The position numbers and the translations under genes are program-made. Under the pieces are notes generated by a model. That model was not told the origin of the DNA and did not search any database. It saw only the letters and a program-made list of their open reading frames with translations. A DNA stretch of 64,000 nt from an uncultured Eubacteriales bacterium (lineage in GTDB: Bacteria > Bacillota > Clostridia > Christensenellales > Aristaeellaceae): NCBI GenBank assembly GCA_902765305.1, contig CACWZI010000001.1, positions 1 to 64,000 of the forward strand. The letters are read 5' to 3'. Shown here piece after piece: positions 8,234 to 18,794 of this stretch. Positions within the stretch are counted from its first letter, which is position 1; every line of letters begins with the position of its first letter.

Positions 8234-8548
8234 ATGGCAGAGATCACAGGTGCGGCACAACGACGGACAGAGGCCTTTGAAAAGATGCTCAGTCAATTCA
8301 AACCCCTCTTCTGGGATACGGATATCGGTGCTTTGGATATGACAGCCAACCGGCAATACATCATATCAAGATTGCTGAGCATGGGCGGAATGCCGGGCTA
8401 TCTTTGGGTGACGAGGCACTATTCCGAAGAAGCTATCGTTGAAGCCATCATCCAGCGCCGGGATATGCATCCAATCATGCGAAACTTCATGGCTGAAAGG
8501 TATCATATTCCCAAGGATCAGCTTGTCAAAGCGGGGACATGGAGGTAA
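8234..8548 (+). CDS. DUF6922-type protein, probable antitoxin partner
   Basis: About 104 residues. The segment from LSQFKPLFWDTDIGALDM through ANRQYIISRLL, YLWVTRHYSEEAIVEAI and MAERYHIPKDQL matches my memory of the DUF6922 domain, which regularly lies directly before AbiEii-type nucleotidyltransferase genes. It is followed after 3 bp by such a gene, so translational coupling and a toxin-antitoxin relation are likely. The start is uncertain: ATG 8234 has GCGGAAGG just upstream, while ATG 8216 and ATG 8084 in the same frame have none. The upstream leader is an inverted repeat. Confidence 0.7.
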   Translation: MAEITGAAQRRTEAFEKMLSQFKPLFWDTDIGALDMTANRQYIISRLLSMGGMPGYLWVTRHYSEEAIVEAIIQRRDMHPIMRNFMAERYHIPKDQLVKAGTWR

Positions 8549-8551
8549 TCG

Positions 8552-9214
8552 ATGCACCTGGAGATACTGGATGAACGCCGCATGCACCTCGTCAGGGAAT
8601 TGGCAGAGATTCCTGAAACGACATGCTTTTATCTGGCCGGGGGCACGGCGCTGTCGCTACAGCTCGGGCTGCGCAAATCCTATGATTTTTACTTCTTTTC
8701 TGAACAGCGTTTCAATTCGAATGCCATCCTTGTCCGACTGAAGGAACGATGGGCGGATTTGACGGTCATTCATATGGATCAGGATAGGTGTGATGTGATC
8801 CTGGATGGTGTGCAAACCAGCTTTCTGTGGTATCCGTATCCCCTGGTGTCCGGCTTCATCACGGACGATACAATGCTTCCGGGCTTGAAGCTGTGCGGCG
8901 TGAAGGATATCGCCGTGATGAAGCTGTCTGCCATAGGCAGCCGGGGCTCGCGGAAGGACTTTTACGACCTGTATCAGATTTATCAAAACGTACCGCAATT
9001 CGATTCACGGATGCTTTTGAGCTGCGCGCACCGGAAATATGGCGAGCGCTTTGACCTGACTTACATGATCGCAGGGATGAGTTATTTTGAGGTGGCCGAT
9101 GGCGAGGTTTTGCCGGAGACCTTTATTCCCGCAGATTGGGAGCGCGTCAGGCAATTCTCCAGAAGGGAACAGGCCCTATTGTTCGAAATGGAATCCAAGA
9201 GGTATGATATATAG
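8552..9214 (+). CDS. AbiEii/AbiGii-type nucleotidyltransferase (toxin-like)
   Basis: A 220-residue member of the AbiEii nucleotidyltransferase group, the toxin half of abortive-infection and toxin-antitoxin systems that modify tRNA or other targets. The fold marker YLAGGTALSLQLGLRKSYDFYFFS corresponds to the usual GGTAL..GHR.S.DLDFFS; the first Asp is kept but the second is Tyr, and GHR is GLR. The later KDIAVMKLSAIGSRGSRKDFYDLYQIY block is typical. The missing second metal-binding Asp suggests reduced or altered catalysis. A Shine-Dalgarno GGAGG overlaps the stop of the preceding DUF6922 gene. Confidence 0.85.
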   Translation: MHLEILDERRMHLVRELAEIPETTCFYLAGGTALSLQLGLRKSYDFYFFSEQRFNSNAILVRLKERWADLTVIHMDQDRCDVILDGVQTSFLWYPYPLVSGFITDDTMLPGLKLCGVKDIAVMKLSAIGSRGSRKDFYDLYQIYQNVPQFDSRMLLSCAHRKYGERFDLTYMIAGMSYFEVADGEVLPETFIPADWERVRQFSRREQALLFEMESKRYDI

Positions 9215-9260
9215 CAGTCCGCAGCAAAGACAGAGCGTCTTTGCTGCGGACTGCTTTGAA
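9213..9260. terminator. Long perfect terminator hairpin
   Basis: A 19-bp perfect stem (AGCAGTCCGCAGCAAAGAC and its complement) with a 5-base loop and a following T run lies between the AbiEii gene and the end of fumC, so it can serve both converging transcripts. Confidence 0.88.
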
Positions 9261-9272
9261 GAATCAGCTTGC

Positions 9273-10639
<1,367 letters not shown>

Positions 10640-10643
<4 letters not shown>

Positions 10644-11755
10644 TGGAACCTCCTGCACAGTCCGGCGACGATATCATACATGCTGTCCTGATTCGCCTCC
10701 ATGTCGGCCAGCAGCCGGCACTGGCAGCGGGCACGGTCCAGGTTGTGGGCGGGGTAGTCGATCTTGTAGTAGGTGTCCCCGTCCAGATAGTCCGCCAGGA
10801 ACCGCAGCGCGTTCTCGTAGGTCATCACCAGCGCCCCCAGGGGCAGGCTTTTGAGCTCCACGTCCGTCAGCCGGGCGGCGGTGTTGGCGATAAAGCCCTC
10901 GGAAAAGACGGTGAACAGGTCCATGTCAAGGGAGACCTTGTCCAGGTCGGTTTCGTCCTCGGCAGCGGTGGACGCGCCGTAGCGTATGGCATCGCCGAAG
11001 TCGTACAGCGCCGAGCCGGGCATCACGGTGTCCAGGTCGATCACGCACAGCGCCTCGCCGGTCTCCACATCCAGCATGACGTTGTTGATCTTGGTGTCGT
11101 TGTGGGTGACCCGAAGGGGCAGCTCGCCCGATTTGAGCCTGTCCACGATGCGGCACATGGCCTCCCCGCGGCTACGGATGAACGCGATGTCCGCCTGTAC
11201 CCCGCCGGCCCGGTCCGCAACATCCAGCGCCACGGAGCGCTCGAAGTCGCCTACGCGCTTGCGGGTGTCGTGGAAGTGGGGAATGGTTTCGTGCAGCCGC
11301 TCGATGGGGAAGTCGGAGAGCATTCCCTGGAACTGGCCGAAGGCCGCGCCGATCTGGCGAAACTGGCCGGGGTTTTCGATCCGGTCGATGGTCGCGGCGT
11401 GCCGTATGAATTCATAGGCGCGCCAGAAGCCGTCTTCGCCGTCCTCCACCATCGCGCCGCCGGTCTTCACGCGCACCAGCTTCAGCACGCGGTTTTCGGG
11501 ATCGATGCCCCGGGCGCGCATGGCGGCGCGGAGGTGCTCTGTCACCAGCTGCACGTTCTCCATGACCTCCCAGGGCTTCTTGAAGACGTAGTTGTTGATG
11601 CGCTGCAGCACATAGTCCGCGGCGCTGCCGGACTGAATAAACCGCAGGCGATAGGTGCGGTTGATGTGCCCGGTCTTGATCTCCATGCATTCGACCAGCT
11701 CGCCGGGAAAGTCGAACCGGTCGATGATGGCCTTCAGCTTGCTGTCGATGGTCAT
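10640..11755 (-). CDS. Phosphotransferase, N-acetylhexosamine 1-kinase (NahK)-like
   Basis: A 371-residue APH/choline-kinase-fold protein. Motifs: an N-lobe with YRLRFIQSGSAADYVLQRINNYVF, the catalytic loop LRVTHNDTKINNVMLD (Brenner-type HxDxxxxN), and CVIDLDTVMPGSALYDFGDAIRYG with the metal-binding Asp. This combination is characteristic of the NahK family, which phosphorylates GlcNAc or GalNAc at C1 in the lacto-/galacto-N-biose pathway. No phosphorylase or epimerase of that pathway is nearby, so the substrate is an inference. It starts 13 bp after ftsY and ends in an ATGA overlap with fumC, tying carbon metabolism genes to the smc-ftsY transcript. Confidence 0.82.
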
Positions 11756-11768
11756 ACCGTTGCCCCCA

Positions 11769-12671
11769 TCAATCCCCGAACAGGGCGCTGACGAATTCCT
11801 TTGCGTCGAAGGGCTGCATGTCGTCCAGCTGTTCGCCCACGCCGATGTAGCGCACGGGCAGGCCCAGCTCGTTTCGGATGGCGATGGCGATGCCGCCCTT
11901 GGCGGTGCCGTCCAGCTTGGTCAGTATGATGCCGTCCAGGTTGTAGACCTCGCTGAACACCTTGGCCTGGGCCATGCCGTTCTGGCCGGTGGTGGCGTCG
12001 ATGACCAGCAGCGCGCTCAGCGCGGCCTCGGGGAATTCACGCTCGGCCACGCGGTTGATCTTCTTCAATTCCTCCATCAGGTGGGCCTTGTTGTGCAGGC
12101 GCCCGGCGGTGTCCACCAGCAGCACGTCGGCGTGGCGGCCCTTGGCGGCTTGTATGCCGTCGAACACCACGGCGGCGGGGTCTGCGCCTTCCCTGTGCTT
12201 GATGATGGGCACGTCGGCCCGTTCGGCCCAGACGGTCAGCTGGTCTGCGGCGGCGGCGCGGAAGGTGTCTCCGGCGCAGATGATGACCCGGCGGCCCATG
12301 GCCTTCAGTCGGGAGGCCAGCTTGCCGATGGAGGTGGTCTTGCCCACGCCGTTGACGCCGATGATCAGCAGCACCATCGGGCTGGTCAGCTTCATCGGCT
12401 CGGCCCACAGGATGTCCACCAGGATGCCCTTCAAGGCCTCACGGGCTTTCTCGGGATTGCCGATCTTCTCGGCCTTGCACTTCTCCTTCAGCCGGTTCAC
12501 CGCCAGCTCGGAGGTGGGCACGCCCACGTCGGCCATGATCAGTATGTCCGTCAGGTCCTCATAGAAGTCGTCGTCCAGCTCCTTGTAATTCTCTACGAGC
12601 TCGTCCATGCGGCCGGTAAAGACGTCGCGGGTCTTTTGAAGGCCTTTTTTGATCTTGTCAAATAATCCCAT
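11769..12671 (-). CDS. ftsY: Signal recognition particle receptor FtsY
   Basis: FtsY docks SRP-bound ribosomes at the membrane through a GTPase NG domain. The 300-residue protein has the helical N domain (DELVENYKELDDDFYEDLTDIL), the P-loop GVNGVGKTTSIGKLA, the SRP-GTPase blocks GDTFRAAAADQL, DVLLVDTAGRL and TKLDGTAKGG, and the end GVGEQLDDMQPFDAKEFV. The acidic N-terminal A domain is very short, as in many Gram-positives. It lies 15 bp behind smc, the conserved Firmicutes order. Confidence 0.98.
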   Translation of the reverse strand: MGLFDKIKKGLQKTRDVFTGRMDELVENYKELDDDFYEDLTDILIMADVGVPTSELAVNRLKEKCKAEKIGNPEKAREALKGILVDILWAEPMKLTSPMVLLIIGVNGVGKTTSIGKLASRLKAMGRRVIICAGDTFRAAAADQLTVWAERADVPIIKHREGADPAAVVFDGIQAAKGRHADVLLVDTAGRLHNKAHLMEELKKINRVAEREFPEAALSALLVIDATTGQNGMAQAKVFSEVYNLDGIILTKLDGTAKGGIAIAIRNELGLPVRYIGVGEQLDDMQPFDAKEFVSALFGD

Positions 12672-12686
12672 AGGTCTTTCCTCCCG

Positions 12687-15600
12687 TTAAACTGCTTCAT
12701 TCAATTTCACAGACACCGTTTTTGATACGCCCTTTTCCTCCATCACCACGCCGTAAAGCGCGTCACAGCGCTCCATCGTGCCCTTGCGGTGGGTGATGAC
12801 GATGAACTGCGTGTTCTCGGAATAGGATTTGAGGTAGTCGGCGTAGGTGTCGATGTTGGCGTCGTCCAGCGCGGCCTCGATCTCGTCCAGTATGCAGAAC
12901 GGGGTGGGTTTGAGGTCGAGTATGGCGAACAGTATGGCGATGGCGGTCAGTGCGCGCTCGCCGCCGGAAAGCAGCGAGAGCATCTGCAGCTTCTTGCCCG
13001 GGGGCTGGGCCACGATGTCGATGCCGCAGTTCAGCGCGTCCTTCGGGTCTGCAAGCCGCAGCTCGGCCTTGCCGCCGCCGAACAGCTTCACGAACGTGCG
13101 CTGGAAGTTGTCGTTCATCAGCGCAAACTGGCTCTTGAACTGCCTTTCCATCTGGGTCTCCAGGTCGGCCACGATGCCCTCCAGGTCCGCCTGGGCCTTC
13201 AGCAGGTCGTCCCGCTGGCTCGACAGCTCCTCCACGCGCTCCACGGTGCGCCGGTATTCGTCCAGCGCCGCCACGTTCACGGTGCCCATGGCGCGGATGC
13301 GCTGGCGGATGGCGGCGATGCGCTTTTCCGACTCCGTCAACTTGAAGTCGGCCTGTCGGAAGGGTTCGGCCCCGGCGTAGGTCAACTCGTAGTCCTCCCA
13401 GATGCGGTCCTGGAGCTGCTTGAATTCGCCCTCCACCCGGGTCAGCTGGATCTCGCTGCGGTGGTGCCTGTCGCTGAAGTCGTCCAGATTGCCGCGCAGG
13501 CCGTCGATCTCCTCGGCCAGGGTTTGCAGCTGCTTCTGTATGCCGGTGCGCCGCCCGTCCGCCTCGTCGAAAGCGGCGCGGGCCGCGTTCAGGGCGGCCT
13601 TGTTCCGGTTCAGGGCTTCGATGTCGCCCTCCAGAAGCGCGGCGTTGGCGTCCAGCGCGTTCAGGCAGGCCGCAAGGGCGACCTCTGATTCGGCCATCAG
13701 CTTCTCGGCGTTCTCCGCCTGGCTGGACAGCCGGTCGCGCTCGCTGGTGGCGGCTTCGAGGCCGCGGCGACGGGAGGCCAGCGCGATGCGCGCCTCGCCT
13801 ACAGCGTCGCGCAGGGATTCGGTCTGGCCGCGCAAGGTATAGATCTCATCCGACATGCGCCGCACCTCGGCCTGGCGATCGTCGGTGGAGCTTTCTGCGC
13901 TTTGCTGCTGGGCGTCCAGGGCCGTCAGGCTGGCGGTCACGTCCGCAAGCTGCAACTGCAGGCGCTGGTGCTCGCCCTCCGAGCGGGCCAACCGCGCGTT
14001 GTTGCTGGCTTGCTCGTCCAGCGCGGCGCTCAGCTGGGCCTCGGCGCGGGCGCAGATGACCTCCTGCTTGTGCAGCTCGTCGTACAGCTCGCCGCGCTCC
14101 CGCTTCAGGCCGCTGCGCTCGTCCTCGATGGCGGCGTACTGCTCACGGGCCTGGGAGAACTGGGTTTCCAGATTTTTGAGGGCCTGCTCGCTCTCCTCGA
14201 TCTCGCGGCTTCGGGACAGCAGGCTGGTCACGCGGCTCTGGGTGCTGCCGCCGGTCATCGAACCGCCGGAGTGCATCACGTCGCCCTCCAGCGTCACCAG
14301 CCGGAACTGGTAGCGGCCCGCCCGCTGTATGGCGATGCCGGCATCCAGGTTCTCGGCCACCACCGTGCGGCCCAGCAGGTTGTCCACCACGCCCTGGTAC
14401 CTGGGGTCAAATTCGATCAGCTCCGAGGCGAGGCCTACGCAGCCCGGCATGGACAGCACATTGCGCTCCTGGGGGGATAGGGTGCGGCCCCGGACAGAGG
14501 ATATGGGCAGGAACGTGGCCCGACCGAAGCGATTGGCGCGCAGGTATTCGATCATGCGCTTGGCGTCCTCGTCCCGGTTCACCACGACGTTCTGAAGCGC
14601 GCCGCCCAGCACCATGTCCATGGCACGCTCCAGTCGGGCGGGCACGTGGATCAGGTCGGCGACCACGCCGTGCACGCCGGAGCCCTGGCCCAGCCGTCGG
14701 GCCTGCATCAGCACCTGCTTGACGGAGTTGTTGTAGCCCTCGTAATCCCGCTGCATCTCCCGCAACAGCTTCAGCCGGGAATCCCGCTGCTGGCGCTCGG
14801 TCTGCATGCGGGTCACCCGGTCGGAGAGGGCCGCGGACTGCTCGCCCAGGGCCTGGACCCGGCCCTGGATGTCCCCGGCCTGCTTTTGAAGCTCGGCCTT
14901 GCGGGTGTTTTCAGCATCCAGCTGGTCCCGGGCGGATTGCACGTGGGCGTCCAGCGCCTGGGAAGCGGCCTGCTCCCGGCTGTGGTCGGCGTCCATGCCG
15001 GTCAGCTGGTTCTCCAGCGCCGTCTTCATGGCGCTCAAACGCGCCCGCTGGGACTTCACGTCGCCCAGCTGGTTCATGGCCTGTATGATCTGCTGCTTGG
15101 CGTTTTCCGAGGCCTCCTCCAGGGCGGAAAGGCGTTCCTCCGATTCAGAAAGGGCTTGCTCCTGGGTGGCCAGCGCGTCTGCAGCGGTCTGTATGGCGAC
15201 GGTCTCGGCCTCGATCTCGGCGGTCATCCTTTCGATCTGGCGCAGCACGCCCGCCTTCCCCTCCGAGGCGGAGGCGCGCTCGGCCTGTATGCGGTCCCGC
15301 TCCTTTTCCCCGGCGGCGATGCGCTCGCGCATGACCTGCACCGAACCCTCGCCGGCCTCGACCTCGCGGATCAGACGCTGTACGACTTCCCGCTTTTCGC
15401 CGCTCTCGAGCTCAAAGGCGTCCAGGCGGGTCTGTGCCTCGTCCCGCTGGGCGCTCTTTTCCTCGAGGGCCTGGTTGGCCTGGAGGATCGATTCGCCCAG
15501 GGTCTGCACGGATTTCTTCAGCTCTTTGATGCGCTCCTCGTAGCGCTCGGTGCGCACCAGGAAGACGTTCAGATCCAGTCCCTTCAGCTCGTCCCGCAGG

Positions 15601-16250
15601 GACAGGTATTCCCGGGCCTGCTCGCTCTGCTGCTTCAGCGGCTCCACCCGGTCCTCCAGCTCGGCGAGGATGTCCTCCACGCGGTTCAGGTTTTCCTGGG
15701 TGTGCTGGATGCGTTTCTGGGCATCCAGCTTGCGGGACTTGAATTTGACGATGCCCGCGGCCTCCTCGAATACCTGGCGGCGGTCCTCCGACTTGGCGGA
15801 GAGGATCTCGTCGATGCGGCCCTGGCCGATCAGGGAATAGCCGTCCTTGCCGATGCCGGTGTCGCGGAACAGGTCCACGATGTCCCGAAGGCGGCAGGCG
15901 GCGCCGTTGATCTTGTATTCGCCTTCGCCGCTGCGGTAGACCCGCCGGGTGACGGAGACCTCGGCAAAGTCGATGGCCAGGGCGTGGTCCTCGTTCTCAA
16001 AGACCAGCGTGACCTCGCAATAGGCCAGGCGGCGACGGGCCTCGGTGCCGTTGAAGATGACGTCCTCCATCTTCGCGCCGCGCAGCGACTTTGCGCTCTG
16101 CTCGCCCAGTACCCAGCGCACCGCGTCGGAGATGTTGCTCTTGCCGCAACCGTTTGGCCCGACCACGCCGGTAATGCCGTCCTCGAAGATGATCTCCGCA
16201 TGGTCGGCGAAGGATTTGAAGCCGTGTAAAATGAGTTTCTTCAGTCGCAA
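12687..16250 (-). CDS. smc: Chromosome segregation protein SMC
   Basis: SMC forms the condensin ATPase with ScpA and ScpB. The 1187-residue product has the N-terminal head (KSFADHAEIIFEDGITGVVG, Walker A GPNGCGKSN), two long coiled coils, a hinge around residues 510-660 (GVHGVVADLI, GGALQNVVV, EGDVMHSGGSMTGG) and the C-terminal head with signature LLSGGERALTAIAILFAI and Walker B FCILDEIEAALDDAN. The apparent start is TTG 16250, with GGAG about 12 bases upstream; no ATG fits better. Gene order rnc-smc-ftsY is the standard one. Confidence 0.98.
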   Translation of the reverse strand: MRLKKLILHGFKSFADHAEIIFEDGITGVVGPNGCGKSNISDAVRWVLGEQSAKSLRGAKMEDVIFNGTEARRRLAYCEVTLVFENEDHALAIDFAEVSVTRRVYRSGEGEYKINGAACRLRDIVDLFRDTGIGKDGYSLIGQGRIDEILSAKSEDRRQVFEEAAGIVKFKSRKLDAQKRIQHTQENLNRVEDILAELEDRVEPLKQQSEQAREYLSLRDELKGLDLNVFLVRTERYEERIKELKKSVQTLGESILQANQALEEKSAQRDEAQTRLDAFELESGEKREVVQRLIREVEAGEGSVQVMRERIAAGEKERDRIQAERASASEGKAGVLRQIERMTAEIEAETVAIQTAADALATQEQALSESEERLSALEEASENAKQQIIQAMNQLGDVKSQRARLSAMKTALENQLTGMDADHSREQAASQALDAHVQSARDQLDAENTRKAELQKQAGDIQGRVQALGEQSAALSDRVTRMQTERQQRDSRLKLLREMQRDYEGYNNSVKQVLMQARRLGQGSGVHGVVADLIHVPARLERAMDMVLGGALQNVVVNRDEDAKRMIEYLRANRFGRATFLPISSVRGRTLSPQERNVLSMPGCVGLASELIEFDPRYQGVVDNLLGRTVVAENLDAGIAIQRAGRYQFRLVTLEGDVMHSGGSMTGGSTQSRVTSLLSRSREIEESEQALKNLETQFSQAREQYAAIEDERSGLKRERGELYDELHKQEVICARAEAQLSAALDEQASNNARLARSEGEHQRLQLQLADVTASLTALDAQQQSAESSTDDRQAEVRRMSDEIYTLRGQTESLRDAVGEARIALASRRRGLEAATSERDRLSSQAENAEKLMAESEVALAACLNALDANAALLEGDIEALNRNKAALNAARAAFDEADGRRTGIQKQLQTLAEEIDGLRGNLDDFSDRHHRSEIQLTRVEGEFKQLQDRIWEDYELTYAGAEPFRQADFKLTESEKRIAAIRQRIRAMGTVNVAALDEYRRTVERVEELSSQRDDLLKAQADLEGIVADLETQMERQFKSQFALMNDNFQRTFVKLFGGGKAELRLADPKDALNCGIDIVAQPPGKKLQMLSLLSGGERALTAIAILFAILDLKPTPFCILDEIEAALDDANIDTYADYLKSYSENTQFIVITHRKGTMERCDALYGVVMEEKGVSKTVSVKLNEAV

Positions 16251-16286
16251 ATTATTGTTTCGCTCCGTTCTGGGATAATGGGACGC

Positions 16287-16958
16287 TTATTTCCCATTTC
16301 GCATTCTTCTGAGGGCGTCCCGGGCGGCCTCCTGTTGGGCGTTCTGCTTGCTGGTGCCGTCCCCTGTGCCGATTTCCCGGCCGTTCAAGGTTACGCTGTA
16401 GCGGAAAACAGGGGCGTGGGGCGGTCCTTCCATCGATACGAATACGTATACCGGCATTTCGCCGTCCCGCTGCAGCACCTCCTGCAGGCGGGATTTGGCG
16501 TCGAGGTGGTCCTCCAGCATCTGGGGATGCAGCTCATCGCCCAGCGCCCTGCGGATCACGTCCACGGCGCAGTCAAAGCCCCCGTCGAGGTACACGGCGG
16601 CAAGCACGGCTTCCATCACGTCGCACAGTATGGAGGGCTTGTCCCGCCCTCCCGAGCGGTCCTCTCCCACAGAGAGGCGGATGTATTTGCCAAGCTCCAG
16701 GCGTCGGGCGGCGCGGCAGAGGGTCTCCTCCCGCACCAGTCCCGCGCGGATGCGCGTCAGCTTGCCCTCGTCTACCTCCGGGAACTCGAAATAGAGGTAG
16801 CGGCTTATGGCCAGCTCCAGCACGGCGTCCCCCAAGAACTCGAGCCGCTGGTAGTGGGGCACATGATGATCCCCCCCGAAGGAGGGATGCGTCAGTGCCG
16901 TCTCCAGCAGCTTCATGTCACTGAAGGTATAGCCCAGCTTTTTGCAGAGTGCCTTCAC
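16287..16958 (-). CDS. rnc: Ribonuclease III
   Basis: RNase III cuts double-stranded RNA in rRNA and mRNA processing. The 223-residue protein has the catalytic signature QRLEFLGDAVLELAISRYL, the second acidic site DVMEAVLAAVYLDGG, and a C-terminal dsRNA-binding domain ending SKQNAQQEAARDALRRM. GTG 16958 with AAGGG upstream is the likely start, only a few bases after the acpP stop, implying coupling. Confidence 0.97.
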   Translation of the reverse strand: MKALCKKLGYTFSDMKLLETALTHPSFGGDHHVPHYQRLEFLGDAVLELAISRYLYFEFPEVDEGKLTRIRAGLVREETLCRAARRLELGKYIRLSVGEDRSGGRDKPSILCDVMEAVLAAVYLDGGFDCAVDVIRRALGDELHPQMLEDHLDAKSRLQEVLQRDGEMPVYVFVSMEGPPHAPVFRYSVTLNGREIGTGDGTSKQNAQQEAARDALRRMRNGK

Positions 16959-16960
16959 GA

Positions 16961-17200
16961 TCAGCCCTTCTTTTGAATGTAGTCCACGATGTCGCCCACG
17001 GTCTTGATGCTGCCAAGGGCTTCATCCTCTACAGTCAGGTTGAATTCAGTCTCCAGGTCCATGATCAGCATCATCAGGTTGGCACTGTCGGCGCCCAGGT
17101 CCTCCACCATGCGGGCGGTTTCCGTGACCCGGCTGCCGTCGATGGGCAGCTGCATCAGTATGTATTCCTTTACCTTGTCGAAAATAGCGTTGCGATCCAT
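16961..17200 (-). CDS. acpP: Acyl carrier protein
   Basis: A 79-residue acidic protein that carries fatty-acid intermediates on a 4'-phosphopantetheine arm. The attachment site is LGADSANLM, with the modified Ser retained but the usual DSL tripeptide changed to DSA. The rest (MVEDLG, MLIMDLETEFNLTVEDEAL, TVGDIVDYI) is typical. AGGAGGT lies 6 bases before ATG 17200. It sits between plsX and rnc, the usual place. Confidence 0.95.
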   Translation of the reverse strand: MDRNAIFDKVKEYILMQLPIDGSRVTETARMVEDLGADSANLMMLIMDLETEFNLTVEDEALGSIKTVGDIVDYIQKKG

Positions 17201-17343
17201 GGTTTTACCTCCTGTCTGTGGGTCGAATAGCAGTTGCGCCGCTGCCGAAAGCAGGCGCGGCCAGCCCGTGCTGGAATCCGAAGGATCCGCGCGGCGCTGC
17301 CGCCGCTTCCACTTCGTGGAGTAGAGGCGGTGCTTAAAGTGGG

Positions 17344-18363
17344 TTATGCGTTGCTGTCGCTCAGACCGCTGAGCCCCTCGCGGATCTTGCCGGCCACGTC
17401 GCCTGAGAGCATCGTGCGCGCCTGGCGCAGGGCGTTCATGATGGCCGTCTCGCCGGAGGCGCCGTGGGCCTTGATCACCGCGCCTTCCACGCCCAGCAGC
17501 GGCGCGCCGCCGTAGGCGTTGTAATCCATGCTGCGCTTGAACTTGCGGAAGGCGGGGCGGGAGAGGGCCGCGCCCAGCCGGGAAACCTTCGAGGCGTTCA
17601 GGTCGCTCTTGAGCATGCCCATCATGGCGCTGGCCAGGCCTTCGGTGTATTTGAGGATGATGTTGCCGTCAAAGCCGTCGGCCACGACGACGTCGAAATC
17701 GCCGGTGGGCACGTCCCGCGCCTCGACGTTCCCGGCAAAGTGATAGCTGGTCTGCTTCAGCATCAGCTGATAGGTCTCCTTGGTCAGCTTGTTGCCCTTC
17801 TCGGCCTCCGTGCCGATGTTCACCAGGCCCACCGCGGGCTTATCCACGCCCATCACCGAGTGCATGTAAACCGAGCCCATCAGCCCGAACTGCACCAGGT
17901 ACCTGGGCTGGCAATCCACGTTTGCCCCGGCGTCGATCAGCAGGAAGGGCTTCTTCACCCCGGGAATCACCGGTGCGAGCGCGGGGCGCTCGATGCCCGG
18001 TATGCGGCCGATGCGCAGCATGCCTCCCGCCAGCAGCGCGCCGGTGTTTCCGGCGGAGACCACCGCGCCGGCGCGGCCCTCGCGCACGGCCAGCATGGCC
18101 TGTACCATGGACGAATTGACCTTCTGGCGCACGGCGAGCATCGGCGATTCATCCATCGCGATCACGTCGTCCGCGGGCAGGATCTCCACCCGGTCCCGCA
18201 CGTCCCCGGCTTTGGTTAGCAGTGCCTCCAGCCGAGCTGCGGGTCCGGCCAGTATTACGCGGATGTCCCCATACCTTCTCAGCGCCTCGATGGCCCCGGA
18301 GACGATGGCGTCCGGCGCCTGGTCGCCCCCCATGGCGTCCAGCGCGATGGTGTACTCGCTCAT
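17344..18363 (-). CDS. plsX: Phosphate acyltransferase PlsX
   Basis: PlsX makes acyl-phosphate from acyl-ACP, the first step of phospholipid synthesis in most Gram-positives. The 339-residue product starts YTIALDAMGGDQAPDAIV and contains GAVVSAGNTGALLAGG, LIDAGANVDC, GLVNIGTEAEKGN, DVVVADGFDGNIILK and YGGAPLLGVEGAVIKAHG, all diagnostic. ATG 18363 is preceded by GGGGG at 7 bases; an upstream in-frame ATG 18384 is possible. The first gene of the plsX-acpP-rnc-smc-ftsY transcript; no FapR gene or clear FapR site is visible. Confidence 0.97.
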   Translation of the reverse strand: MSEYTIALDAMGGDQAPDAIVSGAIEALRRYGDIRVILAGPAARLEALLTKAGDVRDRVEILPADDVIAMDESPMLAVRQKVNSSMVQAMLAVREGRAGAVVSAGNTGALLAGGMLRIGRIPGIERPALAPVIPGVKKPFLLIDAGANVDCQPRYLVQFGLMGSVYMHSVMGVDKPAVGLVNIGTEAEKGNKLTKETYQLMLKQTSYHFAGNVEARDVPTGDFDVVVADGFDGNIILKYTEGLASAMMGMLKSDLNASKVSRLGAALSRPAFRKFKRSMDYNAYGGAPLLGVEGAVIKAHGASGETAIMNALRQARTMLSGDVAGKIREGLSGLSDSNA

Positions 18364-18503
18364 GCTAAAACCCCCATTGTTCATTACGTGTATATTGTAT
18401 CAGAAGGAATGTAAATTCGCAAGCAATTCAAGGCCTGCGGCGCCGCAGCTGGTGCGCAAATCGTAAATAAATATGAAAAATTGGTGCTTTCGCCCTTTTT
18501 AAC

Positions 18504-18532
18504 TTGCCAATTGAGGCCGAATGGGGTATAAT
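18504..18532 (+). promoter_or_regulatory. Promoter of tRNA-Arg
   Basis: TTGCCA at 18504-18509, a 17-bp spacer, TATAAT at 18527-18532, placing transcription start about 10 bases before the tRNA. Confidence 0.8.
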
Positions 18533-18548
18533 AGCCGATGTTGGACAT

Positions 18549-18622
18549 GTACCCGTAGCGAAGCTGGATATCGCGTCAGACTCCGACTCTGAAGACCGTG
18601 GGTTCGAATCCCGCCGGGTACG
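18549..18622 (+). tRNA. tRNA-Arg (anticodon CCG)
   Basis: Cloverleaf read by eye: acceptor GTACCCG/CGGGTAC, D stem GCGA/TCGC, anticodon stem TCAGA/TCTGA with loop CTCCGAC, T arm GTGGG-TTCGAAT-CCCGC, discriminator G. Anticodon CCG reads Arg codon CGG. CCA is not encoded; GTT follows, which begins the terminator. Confidence 0.93.
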
Positions 18623-18664
18623 TTATTGGAAAAGCCACCCCAAAGGGGTGGCCTTTCCAATAAC
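18622..18664. terminator. tRNA-Arg terminator, copy 1
   Basis: A near-perfect stem from GTTATTGGAAA and GCCACCCC pairs across AAA with the complement. A second copy lies at 18752-18794. The hairpins can act on both strands, so copy 1 may also end transcription coming from the minus strand. Confidence 0.8.
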
Positions 18665-18751
18665 ATGGCGGGTAGGATAATCGGAGCCACTTGCGGAAGG
18701 CAAGGGGTTCGGCGAAGCCGCGGCGCGAAGCGACGCCATGCCGCCGGGTAC

Positions 18752-18794
18752 GTTATTGGAAAGGCCACCCCAAAGGGGTGGCCTTTCCAATAAC
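18752..18794. terminator. Duplicated terminator hairpin, copy 2
   Basis: Same stem-loop as at 18622-18664, here with a perfectly paired stem (AAAGGCC against GGCCTTT). It may serve the minus-strand phosphoesterase remnant that ends at 18803. Confidence 0.75.

Noticed and set aside
14646..16229. Plus-strand open frame of 527 codons opposite smc
   Set aside because: Leu/Gly/Val/His-rich shadow with no domain or ribosome site; smc is unmistakable on the minus strand.
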